From Roseibium aggregatum IAM 12614 (lineage in GTDB: Bacteria; Pseudomonadota; Alphaproteobacteria; Rhizobiales; Stappiaceae): 64,000 nucleotides of DNA. Shown one piece after another: positions 25,370 through 34,232 of the stretch; position 1 is the stretch's first letter, and each line of letters begins with the position of its first letter. A program made the position numbers and the translations under genes. The DNA lies in the NCBI RefSeq assembly GCF_000168975.1, contig NZ_AAUW01000005.1:124001-188000 (forward strand). The letters run 5' to 3'. The notes under the pieces were generated by a model that worked only from the letters and a program-made list of their open reading frames with translations, did no database searches and was not told the origin of the DNA.

Positions 25370-26299
25370 ATGACCCTGCCGATCGTACACCATCCGGCCT
25401 ACTGCGCCGATCTTCCCGCCAATCACCGGTTCCCGATGGACAAGTTCCGTGCCGTTGCCGAGCTGATACGTAGGGAAGGTCTTCTCAGCGACAATGCCTT
25501 TTTCAGGCCCCGTCCAGCTCCCTTCGAGTGGGTCGCGCTGGCACACGAACCAGCCTATGTGGATCAGGTCTTCAACGCCCGTGTGCCGGACAAGATAGCG
25601 CGGGAAATCGGGTTTCCGATGCGCGAAGACATCGCCCTTCGTGCCCGCTGCGCCACTGGCGGAACCGTGCTGACGGGATATCTGGCACTGGAACACGGCA
25701 TTGCCTGCAACACCGCCGGAGGCAGTCATCATGCCCGGCGGGCGCACGGTGCCGGGTTCTGCGTTTTCAACGACGTCGCCGTCGCCATCAAGGTGCTGCA
25801 AGCGGACGGAGCCATTCGAACGGCGCTGGTTATCGACCTCGATGTGCATCAGGGCGACGGTACCGCGGATATTTTCCAGGGGGATCCGAATGTCTTCACG
25901 TTCTCGCTCCATTCGGAGAAGAACTACCCGGTCCGCAAGGTCCCGTCGCATCTCGACATAGGCCTTGCCGATGGCACGGGAGACGAAGTCTATCTTGCTA
26001 TTCTGGAAGAGGTTCTGCCGGACCTGCTGCGCCAGGGGCCATGGGACATTGTCTTTTTTAATGCCGGTGTCGACCCCTATTCGGGCGACCGCCTCGGCAG
26101 GCTGGCGCTGTCACGCGAAGGGCTTTGGCGGCGTGACCGCTATGTCATCGAAACGGTGCGACAGGCAGGGGTGCCTCTGGCCGGCGTTCTGGGAGGAGGT
26201 TACTCAACGGACATCGACGAACTGGCCGACCGCCACGTCACGCTGCACCGGACAGCAAGGGCGGTTTTGATTGGGGCGGCGCTCTCCGCGGCGGGCTGA
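25370..26299 (+). CDS. Histone deacetylase family (HDAC/AcuC-like) protein
   Basis: 309 residues from the ATG at 25370; the open frame continues far upstream, but that part is antisense to the MATE gene. Zinc deacetylase motifs are complete: GGSHHARRAHGAGFC (charge-relay His pair), VIDLDVHQGDGTADIF (metal Asp/His), FNAGVDPYSGDRLG (second Asp) and GVLGGGYS with the transition-state Tyr. Bacterial members act on acetylated small molecules or lysines; the substrate is not predictable. Single gene. Confidence 0.92.
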   Translation: MTLPIVHHPAYCADLPANHRFPMDKFRAVAELIRREGLLSDNAFFRPRPAPFEWVALAHEPAYVDQVFNARVPDKIAREIGFPMREDIALRARCATGGTVLTGYLALEHGIACNTAGGSHHARRAHGAGFCVFNDVAVAIKVLQADGAIRTALVIDLDVHQGDGTADIFQGDPNVFTFSLHSEKNYPVRKVPSHLDIGLADGTGDEVYLAILEEVLPDLLRQGPWDIVFFNAGVDPYSGDRLGRLALSREGLWRRDRYVIETVRQAGVPLAGVLGGGYSTDIDELADRHVTLHRTARAVLIGAALSAAG

Positions 26300-26324
26300 G
26301 ACGTCCGCACTTAGGTAAAACGGA

Positions 26325-27416
26325 TCAAACCACGATATCCGACACCTGCACGGAAACATTTGCCGTAACGTTTGCTGCGAAGACAGCGTCCGTGCTGCCG
26401 GTGGCAACGGTTGAAGGTACTTCCGGCTCAGCCGTGAGGTTAGTGTCCCTCAGTGCCTTGATGCCGTCCTTCAGGTCCTCGCGGACATCCTTCAGGTCTT
26501 TTTTGGAGTCCCGGTCATCACGCTTGAGCAGACGTTCGATCTGTGCGGCAAGCGACTTGATGTCATCTGCCATCTTGGCCAAGGCTTCCTTGTCGCCCTG
26601 AAGTCCGGACCGGCGGCTTGCAGTATGGGCCCTGTCCGTTTCCTGTTGCCGTTCCGCGTAGGTGAGGATGGCTGCCTTGAGGTCTTCCTTCCAGCTACCG
26701 GACTTTTGCTCTTCCGGGGAAGACCCATCCTGATCCTCACCGTCTTGACTTTGATCCGTTTGACCCTGGCCTTCTTGGCTTTGACCTGCCTGGTCCGTGC
26801 CTCTGGCCTTGCCGTCCGAAGCCGGAGATGCAGTGCCTGCTTCAGGCGTGGATGTTGGAACACTTGCGTCGGAAATGCTTGCCGTCGCGGTCACACCCGT
26901 GACCGGTGCCTGAGCCCCTGCAACTAGCGTTCCTGTGTCTGCAGTGACGGTTGGCGTGCCGGTCGCGTTTGACACTCCTGCAAGAGCGTCCGCGCCGGTT
27001 GCCCCACCGCTCAGGCTCTGTCCTGCGGATTTCAGGTCCTGTGAAGCGGACTTGAACTCCTTGGCGACCTGTTTCAGTTCCTTGAGCAGCCGTTTGGCCT
27101 GCTCTGGTGTTGCGAAACGAAGCATTTCCTTGAGCCGTTCGATCCGCTCCTTGGCCTTGTTGATCTTCTGGTTGCGCAAGGCATCCTTGTTGGATTCCAC
27201 CGACCGGGAAAGGCTGTTGTTGAGTTCACCAGAATCCTTGTACGTCTCGAACAGGGATTTTGCCTTGTCCTCGTCCTCCGCCGAGCCGGTTGCACCGAGA
27301 AAGGTCGTGAGCGTCTGCGCTGCGCCAAGCGAAGCCGCACGATTGCCCGCATGTGTGCCCATACGCGAATAGGATTGAAAGGAAGCGGCAACTTTGGACG
27401 TGGCAACGGCGGACAT
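26325..27416 (-). CDS. Unknown Ala/Ser/Gln-rich coiled-coil protein
   Basis: 363 residues, not recognised. Three parts can be seen: residues 1-135 helical and charged, with coiled-coil character (NKAKERIERLKEML, AKRLLKELKQVAKEFKSASQ); residues about 136-235 low-complexity Ala/Thr/Ser then Gln/Gly/Asp-rich (QSQEGQGQTDQSQDGEDQDG); residues about 240-340 helical again (KSLAAQIERLLKRDDRDSKK). There is no signal peptide or membrane helix. A perfect CtrA box sits about 53-67 bases upstream of the start and the palindrome GAAAAGGCCCTTTC lies directly before the ATG. It could be a cell-cycle or motility-linked protein, but that is inference only. Confidence 0.7.
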   Translation of the reverse strand: MSAVATSKVAASFQSYSRMGTHAGNRAASLGAAQTLTTFLGATGSAEDEDKAKSLFETYKDSGELNNSLSRSVESNKDALRNQKINKAKERIERLKEMLRFATPEQAKRLLKELKQVAKEFKSASQDLKSAGQSLSGGATGADALAGVSNATGTPTVTADTGTLVAGAQAPVTGVTATASISDASVPTSTPEAGTASPASDGKARGTDQAGQSQEGQGQTDQSQDGEDQDGSSPEEQKSGSWKEDLKAAILTYAERQQETDRAHTASRRSGLQGDKEALAKMADDIKSLAAQIERLLKRDDRDSKKDLKDVREDLKDGIKALRDTNLTAEPEVPSTVATGSTDAVFAANVTANVSVQVSDIVV

Positions 27417-27468
27417 GAAAAGGCCCTTTCAGGCTTGGGAAGGCCCCGCCAGTTTTGGTTAATTTCGA

Positions 27469-27483
27469 TTAATAAAGAGTTAA
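27469..27483 (-). promoter_or_regulatory. CtrA box upstream of the coiled-coil protein
   Basis: TTAA-TAAAGAG-TTAA exactly fits TTAA-N7-TTAA. A third TTAA lies six bases further out (27459-27462), giving three phased half-sites. Confidence 0.6.
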
Positions 27484-27539
27484 TTTCCCGTGGAAGTTGC
27501 GGTCACGACTCAAACTCGGAACGTCGCCTTCCTCTGATC

Positions 27540-27815
27540 TTAGCGGTTGCGTCCCATGGCCAGAAGGCGCGTCACCAGCCAGATCGGCACGACCACCATC
27601 GCACCGATGACCAGATATTTACCCAGCCGTCCGAGAGCGTTGAAACCCATGTTCCACAGCCGTTCGACAAAGTCGAACGACATGGTGATCAGGTCGAGCG
27701 GGTCGAGGTTCAGTGCGGAGAGGATGATGCCGACAACGAAGGACAGGAACACAAGCCGCAAAAGCACCTGGGCTGGCGAGCCTCCCAGAAAACGGCTCAG
27801 GCCGGTGTCGGACAT
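27540..27815 (-). CDS. Small two-helix membrane protein (DUF6460-like)
   Basis: 91 residues from the ATG at 27815 (MSDTGLSRFLGG); five residues more if started at 27830. Two hydrophobic helices, VLLRLVFLSFVVGIILSALN and KYLVIGAMVVVPIWLVTRLL, flank an amphipathic stretch (DLITMSFDFVERLWNMGFNA). The shape and motifs recall what is catalogued as DUF6460 in Hyphomicrobiales; I cannot check this. Function unknown. Confidence 0.65.
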   Translation of the reverse strand: MSDTGLSRFLGGSPAQVLLRLVFLSFVVGIILSALNLDPLDLITMSFDFVERLWNMGFNALGRLGKYLVIGAMVVVPIWLVTRLLAMGRNR

Positions 27816-28368
27816 AGGTGTCTCCTGCATGATGTTGGTAGCGATGCTGGCCAGAAGTTAGGAACATTCGCTGCCGATTACAATGAGGCTGCCCAAACAC
27901 TGCGAAGACTTGGCGTATTGAAGAAGTCAGATCGTAAGATTTCTTATTAATTAAACTTGGTGTCGTAAATCGTATAGTTCTGTACGCATCCTGCCAAAGA
28001 CTTGGAAGCAGGCTTGGCGTATTAAACTTTCAGGAATGCGCATCTAGATCGTTTGCGGCTACCCACATCCGCTGCGATCTGCCTTCCTCTACCTGCGGTG
28101 AAAGACAGCCGTCGGAGCGGGAAATACCCCAAACCGGCAGATAAGGCGCACACTTCGCAGGATGGGCCAGCCGCCATCGACCCCACCTGTTCTTCATCCA
28201 ACGGGATGAACAGCCGGTTGCGGTACAGGTGGTTTCATGGAGAGACATCCATGAGATCGCCGGCAATACGAACGATCTCTGGCACGGTGGCGACAAGCCC
28301 GAAGCCGCCGTGCCGCAATTCTTGATAAATAACGAAGCTTCAGCGTGAAGACCCTGGCCGTGGGGATC
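27816..28368. other. Low-GC intergenic region with a possible gene remnant
   Basis: The part around 27880-28040 is distinctly AT-richer than its surroundings and has a CTTGGCGTATT(G/A) motif twice (near 27911 and 28012). The 3' part holds the coding-like fragment listed at 28145-28348. No intact gene is supported. Confidence 0.5.
28145..28348 (+). pseudogene. Coding-like fragment without a start codon
   Basis: Between the stop at 28142 and the TGA at about 28346 one frame stays open and reads plausibly as protein, including FFIQRDEQPVAVQVVSW, RDIHEIAGNTNDLWHGG and PEAAVPQFLINN. Codon third positions are GC-rich as in real genes here. There is no ATG, GTG or TTG at its beginning. It may be the 3' remnant of a decayed gene or a chance frame. 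The product is not recognised. Confidence 0.3.
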
Positions 28369-29490
28369 TCACTTTGCGACGGCGGACTGCCGGGAAGCGG
28401 AGGGAAGAGTCGCAGCCGTCTTGGACCGCTTGACCACCTGTTTGCGTCCCGGTGAGGTTCTGTCCGTTGTATGCGGTCTGGAGCGCGGCGCATCCCGCAC
28501 CTTTTTGGGTGAGACGCCGAACCATGTCTTGACCGCCCGGGAAAAGGTGCTCAGTTCCGAAAATCCCAGCAGATACGCAATCTCCTTCATCGGGAGATCC
28601 GTTCCAAGCAGATAACGTTCGGCGGCGGACCGCCGAACTTCCTCGCTGAGTTGGCGGAAGCTCGTACCTTCTCTTTCAAGGAGCCGCTGGACTGCCCGCT
28701 GCGACATGCCCAGTTTGGAGGAGATGAGCGGCAAGGTGCAGGCACCGGTCGACAGGCTGGACGCAACTTCGTTCGCAATGCGGGACAGCGGCGATTCAAG
28801 CTCGCCGAAGCGTTCCAGTTCCGACGCCGCCGATTTCAGAATGATCTCGTACAAATGCGCGTCGTGCCGCCGCAAAGGGCGGGAGAGCAGAGACTTCGGG
28901 AACGAGATTCTGTTCCGCGTCGCCCCGAATTTGATCCGGCCCTGATACTTTTTCTGAAAATTGGAAGTGCATCGGGGAGGCGGCGTCGCAAGCTCGATGA
29001 GGATCGGAGGCACTTTCATGTCGAGCGCATGTTCAATCTGCTGGGTTGCCCAGCCCACACGTGCAAACACGTTCTGCCGCCATTCTCCGCGTCCCTCGAG
29101 AATGGGCCACTCGACGTAGCCACCGGTCTCGTCCTCATCGAATTTCACGCGATAGGCATTGGTTCGGATCGGGCTGAACCGTGCCCATGCCTGACAGGCG
29201 TCCCGAAGCGACGGGGCGCAGGCAAACAGGTAGTCGAAGATGGAAAAACAGCCGATATCGATGGTGTTGAAGAGGTCGAACATTGCGGCGTCGTCGTTGA
29301 GAACAGCGGCGATATGTTCAAACACGGCATGCCAGGCAGCTATTGGTACGGTGCCTTGCGGATCGTCCAGGCTTGCGAGATCGAACTCATAGAGCCTGGC
29401 CATCTGCGGCCAGTCCAGATTGGCGTTTGAACAGATGTCGCGCAGAACGCGGAAGACATCCGAGCGCGCCCATTCGCCATCTAGCGGCAT
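28369..29490 (-). CDS. AraC-family transcriptional regulator with arabinose-binding-like N-domain
   Basis: 373 residues from the ATG at 29490, chosen because GGAG lies six bases ahead; 29511 and 29547 are alternatives. The N-terminal ~190 residues match the ligand-binding domain of the OruR/ArgR-like AraC group (VPIAAWHAVFEHIAAVLND, FDYLFACAPSLRDACQAW). The C-terminus is the double helix-turn-helix: SSKLGMSQRAVQRLLEREG then EIAYLLGFSELSTFSRAVKTWFG (quoted: YLLGFSELSTFSRAVKTWFG). It ends in a basic Ser/Arg/Lys tail. It is next to the end of the acyl-CoA oxidation operon, but a strong hairpin separates the two. Confidence 0.88.
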   Translation of the reverse strand: MPLDGEWARSDVFRVLRDICSNANLDWPQMARLYEFDLASLDDPQGTVPIAAWHAVFEHIAAVLNDDAAMFDLFNTIDIGCFSIFDYLFACAPSLRDACQAWARFSPIRTNAYRVKFDEDETGGYVEWPILEGRGEWRQNVFARVGWATQQIEHALDMKVPPILIELATPPPRCTSNFQKKYQGRIKFGATRNRISFPKSLLSRPLRRHDAHLYEIILKSAASELERFGELESPLSRIANEVASSLSTGACTLPLISSKLGMSQRAVQRLLEREGTSFRQLSEEVRRSAAERYLLGTDLPMKEIAYLLGFSELSTFSRAVKTWFGVSPKKVRDAPRSRPHTTDRTSPGRKQVVKRSKTAATLPSASRQSAVAK

Positions 29491-29599
29491 TCGTATCTCC
29501 AGCCTGCCCATGCCTAATTCCAGGCAGAACTGTGCATGACAAGTCATGCCGGATCAAGTTTTGTCGTAAAATGCTAACAATTGTTGGCGCGCGACTGTC

Positions 29600-29629
29600 C
29601 GATGCCGCTCCCATGCGGGAGCGGCATCG
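29600..29629. terminator. Strong hairpin at the end of the acyl-CoA operon
   Basis: A perfect 13-bp stem, CGATGCCGCTCCC and its complement with a four-base loop, eight bases past the fadJ stop. No T tract follows, so it may be a transcript 3'-end stabiliser or a Rho-dependent boundary. Confidence 0.6.
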
Positions 29630-29637
29630 GCTCATGA

Positions 29638-31848
29638 TCAGGCGGCGTCCTTGACCTTGGCGTCCGCTTTGGGCGGAAATTTGCCGTAGAAGGTCTCGTT
29701 TTCCTTGGCCATATCCTTGAGCAGCTTGTTGGGCTTGAAGCGCGGGCCCCACTTGCGGGTGAACTTCTTGCAAAGCTCGACAAAAGCTGGCGTACCCATC
29801 ATGTCGATGTAGCTCAGCGTGCCGCCGGTATAGGGGGCAAAGCCAAAGCCAAGGATCGAACCGACATCGGCTTCACGCACATCCGTCAGGCACTTTTCTT
29901 CAAAGATGCGGGCGGTTTCGAGTGCCTGCATCACCAGAAGCCGCTGCTTGAGCTCTTCGATGTTGAAGCTCTCAGCCGGCTTCGGCTGGCCGGTGACTTC
30001 CGGAATGCCGGGCCACAGGCTCTTGTCCTTGCCCTTGTAGTCGTAAAAGCCCTTGCCGTTCTTGCGGCCGAAACGCTCCTGCTTGACCACCATCTCTTCC
30101 AGGATATTGTCGAGCGGACCCTCGACATATTTGACACCAAGGTCCTTGCGGGTGGCGGAGACGATCTTCCAGGCGAGGTCCAGCGCCACTTCATCGCCAA
30201 GCGACAGCGGGCCGACCGGCATGCCGGCCATCTTGCCGGCATTCTCGATCATGGCCGCCGGAACGCCGTCCGCCAGCATCATCAGGCCTTCGCGGATGTA
30301 GGTCATGACGACGCGCGAGGTGTAGAAGCCACGGCTGTCGTTGACGACGATCGGGGTCTTCTTGATGGCCTTGATGTAGTCGAGCGCCATGGCGAGCGCA
30401 CGGTCGGAGGTGCGCTTGCCGAGGATCACTTCCACCAGCATCATCTTGTCGACGGGCGAGAAGAAGTGAATACCGATGAAATTCTTCGGCCGCTTGGACG
30501 CCTGCGCCAGCGAGGTAATCGGCAAAGTCGAGGTGTTGGAAGCGTAGATCGCGCGGGACTTCATCACCGCCTCGGCCTTCTCCGTCACCGCTTTCTTGAT
30601 GTCGCGGTCCTCGAACACCGCCTCGATCACCAGGTCGCAATCGGCAAGGGCTTCATAATCGACGGTGGCGGTGATCTTCGACAGCAGCTTTTCCTTCTGC
30701 TCCTCGCTCGCCCGGCCGCGCTTGATCGCCTTGGTGATCAACTCGTCGGAATGAGCCTTGCCCTTGTCGGCGGCCTCCTGGTCTCGGTCGATCAGGACGA
30801 CGTCGATGCCGGCCTGCGCGGTGACATAGGCAATGCCTGCGCCCATGAATCCTGCGCCCAGAATACCGATCTTGCGGATCTTGTTCGGCCGCTGATCGGC
30901 CGGGCGGCGGGCCAGCTTGTTCAGCTCCTGCATGGAGACGAACAGCGAGCGGATCATGTTGGCAGCTTCGGGCGTCTGCAACACCTTGGCGAAATAGCGG
31001 CTTTCCACCTGAAGCGCGAGATCCATCGGCAACTGAAGGCCTTCGACAACCGAGCGCAGCAGGTAGCGGGCACCGGGATAATTGTCATGGGTCTCGCGGC
31101 GATAGATCGCATTGGCGGCCGGCCAGAACTGAAAGCCTGCCGGGGAATAGACATTGCCGTTCGGCAGCTTGTAGCCCTTCTTGTCCCAGTCCTTGACCGG
31201 GTCGAGGCCTGCTTTCAGCATCTTCTTGGCGGCAGCGACCAGTTTCTTGGTCGGCGCGACCTCATCCACCAGTTTCATCTGCTTGGCCTGCGGGGCACGC
31301 AAGGTGCGGCCCTGGAGCAGGAACTGCATGCCCTGCTGGCCGTCGGTCATGCGCATCACGCGCTGGGTGCCACCGGCTCCCGGGAAGAGGCCGACCTTGA
31401 CCTCCGGCAAGCCCATTTTCAGGCCTTCGTCAACGACACGGCCATGGCAGGCAAGCGCCAGCTCGGTGCCGCCGCCCATGCAGGTGCCGGCAACGGCTGC
31501 CACGAAGGGTTTGCCGCAGGTTTCCAGCTTGCGGTAGACCTGAGACAGCTTGCGCGATCCATCGAAGAGCGCCTTGGCGGCCGCTTCCGCGTCATTGCCG
31601 CGCTTGACGTGGAAGTCCTTCAGGAGGCCTTCCAGCATGGTCAGGTCAGCCCCGCCGGAAAAGGCGGATTTGCCGGACGTGATCACGGCACCCTTGATGG
31701 CCTCGTCCCCGGCAATCTGGTCGACAATCGCATCCAGCTCGTCCATGACCGACAGATCGATGACGTTCATCGATTTTTCCGGCATGTCCCAGGTGATCAG
31801 GGCGAAACCGTCCTCATCGGTTTCAACGGTGAAATTCTTGTAGCTCAT
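29638..31848 (-). CDS. fadJ: Fatty acid oxidation multifunctional enzyme (FadJ/FadB type)
   Basis: 736 residues. N-terminal enoyl-CoA hydratase/isomerase domain ([51 protein letters not shown] with the catalytic Glu). Then the NAD-binding 3-hydroxyacyl-CoA dehydrogenase domain from about residue 325 ([38 protein letters not shown] with the catalytic His; [11 protein letters not shown]) and a C-terminal dehydrogenase domain. It hydrates and oxidises acyl-CoA intermediates of beta-oxidation. It is the last gene of the operon that begins with the acyl-CoA dehydrogenase. FadB versus FadJ assignment is by similarity only. Confidence 0.92.
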   Translation of the reverse strand: MSYKNFTVETDEDGFALITWDMPEKSMNVIDLSVMDELDAIVDQIAGDEAIKGAVITSGKSAFSGGADLTMLEGLLKDFHVKRGNDAEAAAKALFDGSRKLSQVYRKLETCGKPFVAAVAGTCMGGGTELALACHGRVVDEGLKMGLPEVKVGLFPGAGGTQRVMRMTDGQQGMQFLLQGRTLRAPQAKQMKLVDEVAPTKKLVAAAKKMLKAGLDPVKDWDKKGYKLPNGNVYSPAGFQFWPAANAIYRRETHDNYPGARYLLRSVVEGLQLPMDLALQVESRYFAKVLQTPEAANMIRSLFVSMQELNKLARRPADQRPNKIRKIGILGAGFMGAGIAYVTAQAGIDVVLIDRDQEAADKGKAHSDELITKAIKRGRASEEQKEKLLSKITATVDYEALADCDLVIEAVFEDRDIKKAVTEKAEAVMKSRAIYASNTSTLPITSLAQASKRPKNFIGIHFFSPVDKMMLVEVILGKRTSDRALAMALDYIKAIKKTPIVVNDSRGFYTSRVVMTYIREGLMMLADGVPAAMIENAGKMAGMPVGPLSLGDEVALDLAWKIVSATRKDLGVKYVEGPLDNILEEMVVKQERFGRKNGKGFYDYKGKDKSLWPGIPEVTGQPKPAESFNIEELKQRLLVMQALETARIFEEKCLTDVREADVGSILGFGFAPYTGGTLSYIDMMGTPAFVELCKKFTRKWGPRFKPNKLLKDMAKENETFYGKFPPKADAKVKDAA

Positions 31849-31866
31849 CTGATGGTCCTCCTCGGG

Positions 31867-32250
31867 TCAGGCGCCGGCCGACTGCAGATGGGCGCGCTGT
31901 TGCGCAGCCGTCTTCGTGCCGTCGACGACAACGTCGCCGGTGTGTTTGGTCTCTGCGGGTTCGAACAGCATCACCCAGCATTCGTCTTCTGCGAGCGGAT
32001 TATGCTCGACGCCCTTGGGCACGACATGCATGTCGCCCGCATTCAGGACGACGTCGTCCCGGTCGCGGTAGCGAATGGTGAGGCTGCCCTTGACGATGAA
32101 GAACAGTTCGTCCTCGTCCTGGTGGTCGTGCCAGACGAACTCGCCTTTCAGCTTCGCAAGCTTGACGCTCTGATTGTTGACATCGGCCACCACGCGCGGA
32201 GACCAGTAGTCGGTGATCTGGGCGAACTCCCTGTCGATGTTGCTGATCAT
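31867..32250 (-). CDS. Cupin domain protein
   Basis: 127 residues from the ATG at 32250, two bases after the thiolase stop. It is a single small beta-barrel: [20 protein letters not shown] gives the HxH...E metal motif, and [14 protein letters not shown] the second His motif. This is a typical stand-alone cupin of the mannose-6-phosphate-isomerase-like type. Its tight position between thiolase and fadJ suggests a role with the fatty acid pathway, but the substrate is unknown. Confidence 0.88.
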   Translation of the reverse strand: MISNIDREFAQITDYWSPRVVADVNNQSVKLAKLKGEFVWHDHQDEDELFFIVKGSLTIRYRDRDDVVLNAGDMHVVPKGVEHNPLAEDECWVMLFEPAETKHTGDVVVDGTKTAAQQRAHLQSAGA

Positions 32251-32252
32251 GG

Positions 32253-33461
32253 TCAGACCCTCTCGATGATGGTCGCCGTTCCCATCCCTGCGCCGATGCA
32301 CAGCGTGACGAGGGCGGTGTTGAGATCGCGGCGTTCCAGTTCGTCGAGCACGGTGCCGAGGATCATGGCACCGGTAGCGCCAAGCGGATGGCCCATGGCA
32401 ATTGCACCGCCATTGACGTTGACGATTGCCGGATCGAGATCGAAGGCCTGCTGGTAACGCAGAACGACGGAGGCGAAGGCTTCGTTGATCTCGATGAGAT
32501 CGATGTCCTTGATGTCCATCTTGGCGTTTTTCAGCAGCTTTTCGGTGACATCCACCGGGCCGGTGAGCATCAGGGCCGGTTCGGAGCCGATGTTGGCGAA
32601 GGCCTTGATGCGGGCGCGCGGTTTCAGGCCGCAGGAACGGCCCGCGGTGCTGGAGCCGATCAGGACAGCGGCAGCCCCGTCGACTATGCCGGAGGAGTTG
32701 CCGGCGTGGTGGACGTGCTTGATCTTTTCGATTTCCGGATGGGCCTGAATGCCGACCGCATCGAAACCGCCCATGTTGCCCATCATCTCGAAGGAGGGGT
32801 TGAGCGAGGCGAGCGACTGCATGTCGGTGTCCGGCCGCATGTGCTCGTCCCGGTCCAGAATGGTGATGCCGTTGACGTCCTTCACCGGCACGACCGATTT
32901 GGAAAACCGGCCTTCGTCCCAGGACTTGCCGGCACGCTTCTGGCTTTCCACCGCGTAGGCATCGCAGTCATCGCGGGAAAAACCGTATTTGGTGGCAATC
33001 AGATCTGCCGACACGCCCTGAGGCATGAAATAGGAGGGGATGGCGACCTGCGGTTCGATCGGCCAGGCGCCGCCCGAAGCGCCAAGGCCGACGCGGCTCA
33101 TGCTCTCCACACCGCCGGCGATCACCAGCTTGTGCTGGCCTGCCATCACCTGGGCCGAAGCCATGTTGACCGCATCGAGACCGGACGCGCAGAAGCGGTT
33201 GATCTGCATGCCCGGAACCGATTTGTCGTAACCGGCTGCAAACACCGCCGCACGGGCAATGTCGCCACCAGCTTCCCCGACCGGGTCGACACAGCCCAGG
33301 ACGACGTCGTCCACCCGGGTCGTATCGAGGCCGTTCCGGTCGCGGATCGCTTCCAGCGCGGTGGCTGCCAGACGGACGGTGGGCACTTCGTGCAGCGAAC
33401 CGTCCTTCTTGCCGCGTCCGCGCGGGGTGCGCACGTGGTCGTAAATATAGGCTTCGGGCAT
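32253..33461 (-). CDS. Acetyl-CoA C-acyltransferase (thiolase)
   Basis: 402 residues. Thiolase signatures are intact: active Cys in [14 protein letters not shown], the INEAFA(S) loop, [15 protein letters not shown] and the second Cys in [11 protein letters not shown]. It cleaves 3-ketoacyl-CoA to acetyl-CoA and a shortened acyl-CoA. Position between acyl-CoA dehydrogenase and fadJ completes the beta-oxidation set. FadA is the likely role; acetoacetyl-CoA thiolase is the alternative. Confidence 0.92.
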   Translation of the reverse strand: MPEAYIYDHVRTPRGRGKKDGSLHEVPTVRLAATALEAIRDRNGLDTTRVDDVVLGCVDPVGEAGGDIARAAVFAAGYDKSVPGMQINRFCASGLDAVNMASAQVMAGQHKLVIAGGVESMSRVGLGASGGAWPIEPQVAIPSYFMPQGVSADLIATKYGFSRDDCDAYAVESQKRAGKSWDEGRFSKSVVPVKDVNGITILDRDEHMRPDTDMQSLASLNPSFEMMGNMGGFDAVGIQAHPEIEKIKHVHHAGNSSGIVDGAAAVLIGSSTAGRSCGLKPRARIKAFANIGSEPALMLTGPVDVTEKLLKNAKMDIKDIDLIEINEAFASVVLRYQQAFDLDPAIVNVNGGAIAMGHPLGATGAMILGTVLDELERRDLNTALVTLCIGAGMGTATIIERV

Positions 33462-33488
33462 CAGATCCTCCTCTAGATCGGATTCGCC

Positions 33489-34127
33489 TCAGGTCTTGTC
33501 CGGCAAGGGATGACCGGGCATGAGGTCGTAAGGATGTTTCCAGCCGGGCAGAGCCTTGATCCGCCCCAGCCACTTGGTGACATTCGGATAAGCGTCGAGA
33601 TCGATCCCGAGCTCACCTTCGTAAAAGAGGTAGCTGCACAGCGAGAAATCCGCGCTGGTCGGCTTCTTGCCGATGGCGAACTCGTTCTTGGCAAAATGCT
33701 TGTCCAGGATGGCAAGAGCGGATTTCGAGCGTCCGTCGAGCCATTTGACGACGTCCGTTTCGCCGGTCTTCATCAGCGTGCGCAGGAACCGCAGCGGGCC
33801 GAGCAAGCCGGAAACCTTCTGGTTGTCGAAGATCGTCCAGCGCAGGATCTCCCGCCGTTCTTCGTCGTTTTCCCAGCCGAAGGCACCGAATTTCTCGGAC
33901 AGGTCGTCCATGATGACGGCGGACTGGGTCAGGATGTTGTCCCCATGAACGAGCACGGGCACTTCACCCATCTCGTTCAGCGTATCGCGGAACTCTTCCG
34001 TACGGGTGGCTCCATTGAAGAAGTCGACCCATTCCGGCTTCCAGTCGGCACCGCACAGTTCCAGCATCAGGGCCACCTTGTAGGAGTGCCCCGACTGGGC
34101 CATGCAGTGAAGAACGTATTCAGCCAT
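33489..34127 (-). CDS. Glutathione S-transferase family protein
   Basis: 212 residues from the ATG at 34127. N-terminal thioredoxin-like domain (YVLHCMAQSGHSYKVALMLEL, quoted: HCMAQSGHSYKVALML; then EMGEVPVLVHGDNILTQSAVI with the cis-Pro and the glutathione-contacting QSA), then the helical C-domain (KPTSADFSLCSYLFY). The likely catalytic Ser is in AQSGHS. The gene sits inside the acyl-CoA operon, 28 bases from the thiolase start, so detoxification or CoA-thioester chemistry linked to that pathway is possible. Confidence 0.88.
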   Translation of the reverse strand: MAEYVLHCMAQSGHSYKVALMLELCGADWKPEWVDFFNGATRTEEFRDTLNEMGEVPVLVHGDNILTQSAVIMDDLSEKFGAFGWENDEERREILRWTIFDNQKVSGLLGPLRFLRTLMKTGETDVVKWLDGRSKSALAILDKHFAKNEFAIGKKPTSADFSLCSYLFYEGELGIDLDAYPNVTKWLGRIKALPGWKHPYDLMPGHPLPDKT

Positions 34128-34232
34128 AACTTGAAAATCCCCTCGCAAATCAAATTGGAACGCGACTATAGCGGCCGGTTTCGATTTGCGGGCTCAAATT
34201 TCCGCCATCGGTCAGCCAGTCCCCGGACGCCC

